From Anaerolineae bacterium (lineage in GTDB: Bacteria; Pseudomonadota; Alphaproteobacteria; DSM-16000; Inquilinaceae), in NCBI GenBank assembly GCA_028285185.1, contig JANQQD010000349.1, positions 1-44,675 on the forward strand: a stretch of 44,675 nucleotides of DNA, given 5' to 3'. The translations under genes were made by a program, and so were the position numbers. Below, piece by piece: positions 24,125-31,606 of the stretch. How positions within the stretch are numbered: the first letter of the stretch is position 1; every line of letters starts with the position of its first letter. Under the pieces are notes generated by a model that was not told the DNA's origin, ran no database searches, and worked only from the letters and a program-made list of their open reading frames with translations.

Positions 24125-26224
24125 ATGCGCCCGCAAATCCTCTATCCCCTCTTCACCGATGTCGGCAGCCTGCCGGGGATCGGCCAGAAGACGGCACGGT
24201 CTATCACCAAGCTCGCAGGACCGCGGCTGGTCGACCTTCTGTGGCACCTGCCGACCGGCCTGGTCGATCGTCGCACCATCGCTTCCGTTGCGTCGATCCG
24301 GCAGGGGGGCCTTGTGACGCTGGTCGTGACGGTGGACAGCCACCTGCCGGGCAGCGGCCGTCGACCCTATCGCGTGCGCTGCCACGACGACAGCGGCGGT
24401 CTGGATCTGGTCTATTTCCATGGCAAGACGGACTGGCTGAGCCGCACCCTGCCCATCGGCGAGCGTCGGGTGGTGAGCGGGCGCGCCGACCGATTTCAGG
24501 AAATGGTGCAGATGGTCCATCCGGACCATATCGCACCGGTGGAGGAACTGGAGCAGGTCGCCTCTGTCGAGCCACAGTACCCGCTGACAGCGGGTCTGAC
24601 ACCGAGAACCCTGCGGCGGACGATCGAAGCCGCTCTTGCCGCAGCCCCGCCTCTGCCGGAATGGATCGACGCCGGTTTGCTGAAGGTCCGCGGCTGGCCG
24701 GATTGGCAGACGGCCATCCGGCAAGCCCACCAACCGCAAGACGCCGTGGACCTGGAGGCTTCGACGCCGGCACGCGCCCGGCTTGCCTATGACGAGCTGC
24801 TGGCCAATCAGACAGCGCTGGCGGTCGTCCGCAATGCCTGGCGCCGCCGCCCCGGTCGCCCGATAAACGGTGACGGTCGACTGACAGAGCCGGTTCGGAG
24901 TGCCCTTCCCTTCGCGCTCACCGGCGCTCAGAGCACTGCTCTGGCCGAGATTCGGGGCGACATGGCCTCGGCCTTTCGGATGCTTCGGCTGCTGCAAGGC
25001 GATGTCGGTAGCGGCAAGACGGTGGTCGCTCTTCTGGCTATGCTGTCGGCAGTGGAAGCGGGTGCGCAAGCCGTGCTGCTTGCCCCGACGGAAATCCTCG
25101 CCAGACAGCATTTCGCAACGATCACCCGCCTGCTGGAACCCGTTCCGGTACGCGTCGACATTCTGACGGGCCGGGACAAGGGGCGCGGCCGGGCGGAGAT
25201 CCTGAAACGGATCGCCGAAGGCGAGACGGCCCTGGCGGTCGGGACGCACGCGCTGCTGCAAGAAGACGTGGCGTTCCGCGATTTGGCATTCGCCGTGATC
25301 GACGAGCAGCACCGGTTCGGCGTTGACCAAAGGCTTGCGATCTCGGCCAAGGGTCCTGCCGTCGATATCCTGGTGATGACGGCCACACCCATTCCCCGAA
25401 CGCTGCAGCTCACGGCCTATGGCGATATGGACGTGTCGCGGCTGATGGAAAAGCCGCCCGGCCGCCGGCCGGTGGATACACGGACGGTGTCGCTCGACAG
25501 GCTGGATGATGTGCTGGCTGCGGTCGGCCGCAAACTGTCGGAAGGGGCGAAGATCTTCTGGGTCTGCCCGCTGGTGGATGAGAGCGAAGATCTGGACCTT
25601 GCCACCGCCCGGGAACGCCATGAGGTGCTGCGCCAGCATTTCGGCGACCGGGTCGGCCTGGTCCATGGGCGCATGAAGGCCGGCGAGCGCGATGCCGCCA
25701 TCGCCGCCTTCGCCCGGGACGAAGGCGATCTGGCGGGCCAGCGCGTCGACATCCTGGTGGCAACGACGGTCATCGAGGTGGGCGTCGATGTGCCGGCGGC
25801 CAATGTGCTGATCGTGGAGCATGCGGAACGGTTCGGGCTGGCCCAGCTTCATCAGCTGCGCGGACGGATCGGCAGGGGCACGGCCGATTCGGTCTGCATC
25901 CTTCTGTATCAGCCGCCCTTGGGCGACGTTGCGCGGGCGCGGCTGCAGACCCTGCGGCAGACGGAAGACGGCTTCGCCATCGCCGAAGAGGACCTGCGGC
26001 TGCGCGGCGCGGGCGAGGTGCTCGGCACGCGCCAGTCGGGGTTACCGAAGCTGCGGCTCGCCGATCTCGCCCAGCACGCCGAACTGATCGCCGCGGCACG
26101 GGACGATGCGCTGCTGGCACTTTCACGCGATCCGGACCTCGCCCAGGATCGCGGCAAGGCCCTGCGCGTGCTGCTCTACCTGTTCGAGCGTGATGCTGCC
26201 GTCCGCTATCTGCGCTCCGGCTGA
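24125..26224 (+). CDS. recG: ATP-dependent DNA helicase RecG
   Basis: A helicase that remodels stalled replication forks and branch-migrates Holliday junctions. The 699-residue protein has the N-terminal wedge (OB) domain starting LPGIGQKTARSI. The helicase core shows LLQGDVGSGKTVVALLAML (Walker A), VIDEQHRFGVDQR (DEQH box), MTATPIPRTLQL, VATTVIEVGVDVP and QLRGRIGRG. The C-terminal TLRQTEDGFAIAEEDLRLRGAGEVLGTRQSG is typical of RecG. Its 3' end overlaps the convergent DUF502 gene by 19 bases. The length is normal and nothing is missing. Confidence 0.97.
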   Translation: MRPQILYPLFTDVGSLPGIGQKTARSITKLAGPRLVDLLWHLPTGLVDRRTIASVASIRQGGLVTLVVTVDSHLPGSGRRPYRVRCHDDSGGLDLVYFHGKTDWLSRTLPIGERRVVSGRADRFQEMVQMVHPDHIAPVEELEQVASVEPQYPLTAGLTPRTLRRTIEAALAAAPPLPEWIDAGLLKVRGWPDWQTAIRQAHQPQDAVDLEASTPARARLAYDELLANQTALAVVRNAWRRRPGRPINGDGRLTEPVRSALPFALTGAQSTALAEIRGDMASAFRMLRLLQGDVGSGKTVVALLAMLSAVEAGAQAVLLAPTEILARQHFATITRLLEPVPVRVDILTGRDKGRGRAEILKRIAEGETALAVGTHALLQEDVAFRDLAFAVIDEQHRFGVDQRLAISAKGPAVDILVMTATPIPRTLQLTAYGDMDVSRLMEKPPGRRPVDTRTVSLDRLDDVLAAVGRKLSEGAKIFWVCPLVDESEDLDLATARERHEVLRQHFGDRVGLVHGRMKAGERDAAIAAFARDEGDLAGQRVDILVATTVIEVGVDVPAANVLIVEHAERFGLAQLHQLRGRIGRGTADSVCILLYQPPLGDVARARLQTLRQTEDGFAIAEEDLRLRGAGEVLGTRQSGLPKLRLADLAQHAELIAAARDDALLALSRDPDLAQDRGKALRVLLYLFERDAAVRYLRSG

Positions 26225-26988
26225 CCGGCCGCCCGTGCGGCAACGCGTCTGCCCCTGGTCTTGGCCGCAGGCGTCACAGGCGCCGGCAATGGCTGGGGTG
26301 CCGTGTCGCCCGCCTGGGATGGCACAACGATCCCGGCCGACACGACCAGCTTGATCCCTTCTTCGATGGATATGTTCAGGCGGATGACATCGCGGTTGGG
26401 CACAAACAGCAGAAAGCCCGATGTGGGGTTAGGCGTGGTCGGCAAAAAGATGTTCACCATCGAGTCGTCGGTCAGCTCCTGGATCTGGGCCTGGCTGGTA
26501 CCTGTAATGAACCCGACCGCCCAGATCCCCCGCCGCGGGTACTCGATCAGCACCACCTCGCGAAAAGCCGAGGACTGCTTGGCCAGCACGGTTTCCAGGA
26601 TCTGCTTGACCGCGCCGTAGATGGTGCGCACCGCAGGAATGCGCGCGAGGATGTTCTCGCTCGACCGCAGCATCATCCGGCCCATATAGCCGGCGGCCAT
26701 CCATCCGATCAGGATCAGGAACAGGACGACGACGAGCACGCCGATCCCTGGAACGCCGAACGGCAGATAGGTCTCCGGATGGAAGCGTTCCGGCAAGAGG
26801 CTCGCGACGCGGTTGTCGATGAAGTTGATGAAGAGCCACGCCAGGTAGAGCGTGATCGACAGCGGCGCCGTCACCAGAATGCCGGCCAGGAAATAGGCTC
26901 GAAGCCTCGCCCCCCAGCTCAGGTGCGGACCTATGATGACCGGCCGCCCGCGCGGCGACCCCGTATGCCTGTTTTTCTGGGCCGACAC
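26206..26988 (-). CDS. DUF502 family membrane protein
   Basis: A 260-residue inner-membrane protein with two predicted transmembrane segments, about AYFLAGILVTAPLSITLYLAWLFI and GIGVLVVVLFLILIGWMAAGY. Conserved-looking DUF502 blocks follow: IPAVRTIYGAVKQI, VVLIEYPRRGIWAVGFITG, NIFLPTTPNPTSGFLLFVP and SIEEGIKLVVSAGIV. The function of the family is unknown. A proline/arginine-rich tail ends the protein and overlaps the 3' end of recG by 19 bases, a convergent overlap. It is divergent from the CRP-like gene. Confidence 0.92.
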   Translation of the reverse strand: MSAQKNRHTGSPRGRPVIIGPHLSWGARLRAYFLAGILVTAPLSITLYLAWLFINFIDNRVASLLPERFHPETYLPFGVPGIGVLVVVLFLILIGWMAAGYMGRMMLRSSENILARIPAVRTIYGAVKQILETVLAKQSSAFREVVLIEYPRRGIWAVGFITGTSQAQIQELTDDSMVNIFLPTTPNPTSGFLLFVPNRDVIRLNISIEEGIKLVVSAGIVVPSQAGDTAPQPLPAPVTPAAKTRGRRVAARAAGQPERR

Positions 26989-27062
26989 GGTTGCATGCGC
27001 CTACCATTGAACAATGACAGCAAAGTGGACATTGCGGACGGTCACCGCAAGCGCTGCGTACT

Positions 27063-27125
27063 GTCGGCTTGATCAGCCGACGACCGGTCGGTAAGGCCGT
27101 GGCGAATCAACATCTTTGCCGGCAA
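27063..27125. promoter_or_regulatory. Cluster of palindromes between DUF502 and the CRP-like gene
   Basis: Three dyads lie in this 63-base stretch: GTCGGCT-tgatc-AGCCGAC (27063-27081), the perfect palindrome CGACCGGTCG (27081-27090) and the perfect palindrome TTGCCGGCAA (27116-27125). They sit 56-118 bases upstream of the regulator start, in the intergenic region shared by two divergent genes. They may be operators. None matches the CRP consensus TGTGA-N6-TCACA. Confidence 0.35.
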
Positions 27126-27180
27126 GGCCGCAGCAGCCTATTGTAGTCGGCAAAGGCACAAAAGAATGTGAGGCAGGGCG

Positions 27181-27876
27181 ATGGGGGAGGCTCAACCCAA
27201 TACGCTTGACAGTATCGAGCTGATGCGGGCCCTGAACAGCGACGAGCGGGCCAGAATCGGCAAAGAGTGTGTGTGGCGGCGGTTTGGGGCCGGCGAGCAG
27301 ATCCTTGACCGCCGGGACGACAGCCGCGACGTGTGCTTTATCGCCTCGGGGCGGGTTCGCGTCGTCAATTTCTCCATCGCGGGGCGCGAGGTCAGCTTCG
27401 ACGATATCGAGGAAGGCGGTTTCTTCGGAGAACTCGCGGCCATCGACGGCGAACCGCGCTCGGCCAGCGTGCTCGCCTTGAAACAGACGGTCATCGCCTT
27501 CATGCCACCGTCGCTGTTCCAGCAGGTGGTGTCGGAGAATCCCGAACTGGCGAGCGTCGTCTTCCGCCGGCTGGCGAAGATGGTTCGCCTGGCCACCGAG
27601 CGGATCATGGATCTGACGACACTGGGTGCCAATAACCGGGTCCATGCGGAGATCCTGCGGCTGGCCAAGCCCAACCTGCAGGAAGACGGGTCGGCCAAGG
27701 TGCGGCCCATTCCCGTCCACAGCGACATCGCAAGCCGCGTCAGCACGACCCGGGAGACGGTGGCCCGTGTGCTGAGCGAGCTGGCCCGCGACGGCCTCGT
27801 GACGCGTCACAGTGACCATCTATTGGTGGAAGACTATCACCAGCTTGAAGAGATGGTGGAGGACGTGCGCGGCTGA
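27181..27876 (+). CDS. CRP/FNR family transcriptional regulator (CRP-like)
   Basis: A 231-residue regulator. The N-terminal cyclic-nucleotide-binding domain contains the phosphate-binding cassette FGELAAIDGEPRSASV (82-97) with R93 and S94, which in CRP contact cAMP. A long dimerisation helix follows (about 120-145). The C-terminal winged helix-turn-helix is at about 181-206 (DIASRVSTTRETVARVLSELARDGLV). The N-terminal cysteine cluster of FNR is absent, so oxygen sensing by Fe-S is unlikely. A GAGGCAGGGCG stretch precedes the ATG. It converges with the AraC-type gene (34-base gap). Its targets are unknown. Confidence 0.92.
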   Translation: MGEAQPNTLDSIELMRALNSDERARIGKECVWRRFGAGEQILDRRDDSRDVCFIASGRVRVVNFSIAGREVSFDDIEEGGFFGELAAIDGEPRSASVLALKQTVIAFMPPSLFQQVVSENPELASVVFRRLAKMVRLATERIMDLTTLGANNRVHAEILRLAKPNLQEDGSAKVRPIPVHSDIASRVSTTRETVARVLSELARDGLVTRHSDHLLVEDYHQLEEMVEDVRG

Positions 27877-27910
27877 TACGCGCGCGTCCGCTCGCGCCGC
27901 GGCTGGTCTC

Positions 27911-28903
27911 TCAGGTCGCGGCGCGCCCGCCGGCCTGCACCGCCACCGGCGTCGGCAGTGCCCGTTCGTGGCGCGGTGGATGGCCGAACAGCGCCCGATA
28001 GCTCTTGGCGAAATGTGACGCCGAGGCGAAGCCCGATGCCAGCGCCACCTCCAGGATGGACAGCGAGGTCTGCGCCAACAGCTGCCTTGCGTGGCGCAAA
28101 CGGGCCTCCAGATAGTATCGCGTCGGTGTCTGGCCCATATAGACGCGGAACAGGCGCTCAAGCTGGCGTGTCGACAGCCCGACCCGGTCGGCCAAGTCCC
28201 TGCGCGACAACGGCTCGTCCAGATGGCCTTCGATCTCGCGGATAGCGGCCAGCAGCTTTGGATGGCTGACGCCGATCCGCTGGCGCAGGTCCATGCGCTG
28301 CGGGGCGGCCCCTTCCCGCACCATGGTGTGGACGAACTGTTCCGAAACAGCCGCTTTCATCGATGCGCCATGCTGCTCGCCGATCAGATGCAGCGTCATA
28401 TCCAGTGCCGCCGTGCCGCCGGCGCAGGTGAAGCGGTTGCGCTCGACCTCGAAGACCTTCATCGAAACGTCCAGTTCCGGGTAGGTCTCCAGGAAGCCTG
28501 GCAGGTTCTCCCAGTGCACGGTGCACCGGTAATTGTTCAAGAGGCCAGCCTGCGCCAAGAGGTAGGTGCCGTTGCAGAGTCCGCCCAGAACGGCCCCGCG
28601 GCTCGACCAATGGCGCAGCCAGCCAATTGCTTCCGGATAGAGATAGTTCTGCGGATCGAGCCCTGAACACACGATGATCGTGTCCAGCTTCTCCGTCGTG
28701 TTGATCTTGCTGTGGGGCATGATGGCAATGCCGTTGCCCCCTTCGACCGGCTGCCCGTCGACTGTGAAAAGGCGCCAGTCATAAAGCTGGCGGCCACCGA
28801 CCCTGTTGGCTGCGCGATACGCCTCAATCGATGCTGTGAAGGACATCATCGAGAATTGCGGGACGAGCAGGTATCCAAGCCGTTCGGGAACCTCACCGCG
28901 CAT
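27911..28903 (-). CDS. GlxA-type AraC family transcriptional regulator
   Basis: A 330-residue regulator joining an N-terminal DJ-1/PfpI (class I amidotransferase-like) domain to a C-terminal AraC helix-turn-helix domain. The first domain has LGYLLVPQFSMMSFTASIEAYR and the nucleophile-elbow segment GAVLGGLCNGTYLLAQAG with C110. The AraC domain (about 205-330) includes LSRRDLADRVGLSTRQLERLFRVYMG and ILEVALASGFASASHFAKSYRALFG. Known relatives (GbdR, CdhR, SouR) respond to betaine, carnitine or sarcosine, but the ligand here cannot be read. It may be the last gene of the minus-strand run that begins upstream, or stand alone. Confidence 0.92.
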   Translation of the reverse strand: MRGEVPERLGYLLVPQFSMMSFTASIEAYRAANRVGGRQLYDWRLFTVDGQPVEGGNGIAIMPHSKINTTEKLDTIIVCSGLDPQNYLYPEAIGWLRHWSSRGAVLGGLCNGTYLLAQAGLLNNYRCTVHWENLPGFLETYPELDVSMKVFEVERNRFTCAGGTAALDMTLHLIGEQHGASMKAAVSEQFVHTMVREGAAPQRMDLRQRIGVSHPKLLAAIREIEGHLDEPLSRRDLADRVGLSTRQLERLFRVYMGQTPTRYYLEARLRHARQLLAQTSLSILEVALASGFASASHFAKSYRALFGHPPRHERALPTPVAVQAGGRAAT

Positions 28904-29012
28904 CGGGGACTCTCTGTGGACTTACGCATCGACTCGTCGCCGCGCGAACGGGCGCAAGACCACACTCTGACACGATAGGCCGCTGCCCGGTCAACACCGA
29001 GTTGTCACAAAT

Positions 29013-29150
29013 TCACCGCGGTGCGCTGGCAATCACGATCAGCAGAATCAGAATTGCCGTGAGGGTGATCCATGCCAGACGGCCCAACCGCCGGCGGATG
29101 CCTGGGAAAAGCGTCACCACCAGCGCGGCGATCAGGAATATCTGCGTCAT
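29013..29150 (-). CDS. Possible small hydrophobic protein (45 residues)
   Basis: An ATG at 29150 opens a 45-codon frame. It has two hydrophobic stretches, IFLIAALVVTLFPG and ITLTAILILLIVIAS, separated by the basic turn IRRRLGRL, a pattern of a two-span membrane protein. It lies 33 bases downstream of the lipoprotein gene on the same strand and could be co-transcribed. The ribosome-binding site is poor. No homologue is recognised. Confidence 0.4.
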   Translation of the reverse strand: MTQIFLIAALVVTLFPGIRRRLGRLAWITLTAILILLIVIASAPR

Positions 29151-29183
29151 TCCGGGCGGAGACCCCGGATCGGCGAAGGGATC

Positions 29184-29456
29184 CTAGAGGCAGCGGAACA
29201 TGAAGACGCGCCGGCCGGGGCCCACGTCCTGGGCCATGAAGAATTGGGCCGTCTGCAGGCGTTGGCCGCAATGGTCGGCGGCTTCCTCATGGGCAGCGGA
29301 CGAGTCGATCCAGCCATTCTGTTCCTCGACAAGGACGCGCACGAAATCCGATCGGTCGCGGTCGCCGATACCAGATCCAAGCTGGGAATCAAGGGTCGTG
29401 TCCGGCCCGCACGCCGCAATCGCCAGCACCAGGCCAAGAACGCCGAGGGATCGCAT
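29184..29456 (-). CDS. Small predicted lipoprotein of unknown function
   Basis: A 90-residue protein with a short signal peptide ending in a lipobox (LAIAAC), so probably a lipoprotein. The mature part is polar, with ESPs such as DRSDFVRVLVEEQNGWIDSSAAHEEAADHCGQRLQTAQFF, and ends in FMFRCL; two cysteines besides the lipid cysteine could form a disulphide. The ATG at 29456 has GGAG seven bases upstream and is preferred over 29471. It lies 137 bases downstream of the PaaK-like gene on the same strand. Function unknown. Confidence 0.6.
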   Translation of the reverse strand: MRSLGVLGLVLAIAACGPDTTLDSQLGSGIGDRDRSDFVRVLVEEQNGWIDSSAAHEEAADHCGQRLQTAQFFMAQDVGPGRRVFMFRCL

Positions 29457-29593
29457 GTCCACGCTCCACATCGGCGGCGAATGGGAACAGCCGATCCGCC
29501 CCCCGGCCGCCGCAAGGGTCCGGCAGCGGCTTGCGCCGACACTGCCGGTCTGTCCTGAGAGACGACCGTTACCATCACCGGGCGAAGATCCGG

Positions 29594-30994
29594 TTAACGC
29601 CCCTCGGGCGGTGGCGGCGATTCGGGCAGCGCGCCGATATCGTCAAGCTCGCTCACGTAGGCCCGTATTTTGCCGGCCACCCCGGCCGCAGGATCAAGCG
29701 GCCGGATCGACAGTGTATGGCCGGCACCGAAGACGGACAGAATGGCCGCCCGCAGGTCCGCTGGGTCGGCTTCGGCGTCCGACGGAACCTCCAGGGTCAG
29801 TGCGCAGTCGCGCGCCTGACTGAGACGGAAGACGGGCAGCGAGAAGCGGCGCAGCACGTGCGTCACGTCGATGGTGTTCACAGGCCGGCCAGCATCGTCG
29901 CGCAGGGCCACCGGCCGGCGACCCTCCAGCCCGATCAGCGCCATGTCCTCGCCACGCGCCTCAAGGGCAGCGAAGTCGCCGGTACGATAGCGCAACAGCG
30001 GCTGGAAAGGATTGCGCGGGCAGGTCAGCGTGATCTCGCCCCGCTGGCCCGGCGGCAGTGCGGCGCCGCCTTCGTCGAGGATCTCGACATACATGTCGTG
30101 CGTGGCGATCACATGGACGTCCCTTTCCCTCACGGCGACCATACGCGCCTCCGTCAGCGAATAGACGTCCAGTACGGGGCAGCCGAATCTGTGCTCCAGA
30201 TCTTCCCTCAGCCCGTCCATCAGGGCCATGGCCGTCGACACCAGCGCCTTTGGCCGGGTGGACAGCGGCAGCTTTGCCAGCTCGGCGAAGGCGTATGGGT
30301 CGCCGGTGATGATTTCCGGGTCGCAGCCGTCGAGGAACCGGACCCTATCGTCCGGATCACGCCAATCGCTCGGATTGAGGTTGATCTTCACATGCGCCGC
30401 GCCGCCCAGATAGGCAGACAGGGTGGCATAGGTCAGCGTGTGGGCCTGGGCGCAGACCAGTGCAATTGCGACACGGTCCGGACCGCCTTCCAGCGTCACG
30501 CCGCGGCGCTTCAGGATCGATCGCATTGCGGGCAGATACTTGGCCGCTGCCACGGGGTGGGACGGGACGCGCACCACCGGGCCGACAGTGCCCGACGTGT
30601 CATAGACCATGATATCGTCAAGCGGCTGGTCGTCGGGCACGAAGGCCTCTGGTCCGCGCTCAAGATCGCTGCGGTCGCAGGGCGGAATGCTCGTCAGATC
30701 CACTGGGTCGCCACCGCGCCCGCGGTAGAACGGAACGGTGCGCAAGCAGCGCTCGGCGAACGCTTGGACCCAGGGTGGCGGGCTGCCGGGCTTCCAGCAC
30801 CGCGGCTCCAACGCCAGCGCGCCCTCAAAGCGGCGAACTTCATCCAGCCCTGCTGCGGTCAGCCGATCGCCGCATCCATAGTTGAAGATGGGCGCATGCG
30901 GGTGCTCGCGCAGATCCGTCAGCAGCTGCCGGCGTTCTTCCGGGATCAGCGGGAACCGGTCGTCGTCGGTCAACACGGGTGTGCGGTTGCTCAT
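29594..30994 (-). CDS. PaaK/CapK-like AMP-binding (adenylate-forming) enzyme
   Basis: A 466-residue protein of the phenylacetate-CoA ligase-like branch of adenylate-forming enzymes. The ATP-binding loop is MVYDTSGTVGPVVRVP, the adenylate-contacting segment is YSLTEARM, and LLRYRTGDFAAL carries the conserved aspartate. GKIRAYV near the C-terminus may hold the catalytic lysine. These enzymes activate a carboxylate with ATP and pass it to CoA or another acceptor; the substrate is unknown. A GGAGG site lies eight bases before the ATG. It is 24 bases downstream of the unknown 195-residue gene, which places it in the MoxR/VWA operon. Confidence 0.85.
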   Translation of the reverse strand: MSNRTPVLTDDDRFPLIPEERRQLLTDLREHPHAPIFNYGCGDRLTAAGLDEVRRFEGALALEPRCWKPGSPPPWVQAFAERCLRTVPFYRGRGGDPVDLTSIPPCDRSDLERGPEAFVPDDQPLDDIMVYDTSGTVGPVVRVPSHPVAAAKYLPAMRSILKRRGVTLEGGPDRVAIALVCAQAHTLTYATLSAYLGGAAHVKINLNPSDWRDPDDRVRFLDGCDPEIITGDPYAFAELAKLPLSTRPKALVSTAMALMDGLREDLEHRFGCPVLDVYSLTEARMVAVRERDVHVIATHDMYVEILDEGGAALPPGQRGEITLTCPRNPFQPLLRYRTGDFAALEARGEDMALIGLEGRRPVALRDDAGRPVNTIDVTHVLRRFSLPVFRLSQARDCALTLEVPSDAEADPADLRAAILSVFGAGHTLSIRPLDPAAGVAGKIRAYVSELDDIGALPESPPPPEGR

Positions 30995-31018
30995 CGGCCA
31001 TGCCTCCAGCGCTGGTGG

Positions 31019-31606
31019 CTATTCACGACCGTACACCGACGCTGCCTCGCGGGCGCGTTTGGCCGCCATGGCCTTGCGCACCTCGCGCGCCCGGCGTTCC
31101 GCAGCCGCGGCCTCGCGGGCAACCCGTTCCCGCTCCACACTGCTGATCGCCGCCAGCCGGTCGCGCGCCACGGTTTCGCTTTCGCCAAGCGGGCACAGGC
31201 CCAGCCGGGCCAGACAGAACCTGGCGAGCTCTTCACGGCGATCGGGATCGGCAACGAACTGGTCCGGCTTGACGAGGCGCGCCAGCGGCTGCAGGTGGGA
31301 CGCAAAGAGGATCGACGCCTTGGCCGCCAGGGTCCGCTGGCCGCGAAACCACGAGTCGCCCAGTAGCCAGCATGCCACCAACACGACGCTTAGCCATCCG
31401 TCCGGCGTCTGTCTGGCAGGATCGGAAAAGGTCTTCGCTGCCAGAGCCGACAACCGTTCGCCACCCATGCCGTCAAGCACGTCGGAGACCACGGCAGCAA
31501 CATGAACCGTGCCGGCGCCAGCGACCCTGGGCGGCAACAGGAAGTCCGCCGGGCAGTCGTTCAGGCGCCTCAGCAAACCTTGCAGGTCGGGGCCTTTCGT
31601 TGTCAC
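31019..31606 (-). CDS. Unknown protein of the MoxR/VWA operon (195 residues)
   Basis: No family is recognised. The GTG at 31606 overlaps the stop of the VWA gene (GTGA), which decides the start; a longer frame from 31810 would lie inside that gene. The middle is hydrophobic and helical (GWLSVVLVACWLLGDSWFRG) and followed by ASHLQPLARLVKPDQFVADPDRREELARFCLARLGL. The C-terminal about 50 residues are an Arg/Ala/Glu-rich helix (SSVERERVAREAAAAERRAREVRKAMAAKRAREA) likely to form a coiled coil. The tight overlap with its neighbours suggests it acts with the AAA+ and VWA proteins, perhaps as an adaptor. That is inference. Confidence 0.75.
   Translation of the reverse strand: MTTKGPDLQGLLRRLNDCPADFLLPPRVAGAGTVHVAAVVSDVLDGMGGERLSALAAKTFSDPARQTPDGWLSVVLVACWLLGDSWFRGQRTLAAKASILFASHLQPLARLVKPDQFVADPDRREELARFCLARLGLCPLGESETVARDRLAAISSVERERVAREAAAAERRAREVRKAMAAKRAREAASVYGRE

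Noticed and set aside
24098..25852. A 584-codon minus-strand frame opposite recG
   Set aside because: recG motifs are all present on the plus strand; this is a mirror frame.
29531..31366. A 611-codon plus-strand frame opposite the PaaK-like gene
   Set aside because: It is antisense to a gene with intact adenylate-forming motifs, and its translation is Arg/His/Gln-rich with no domain.
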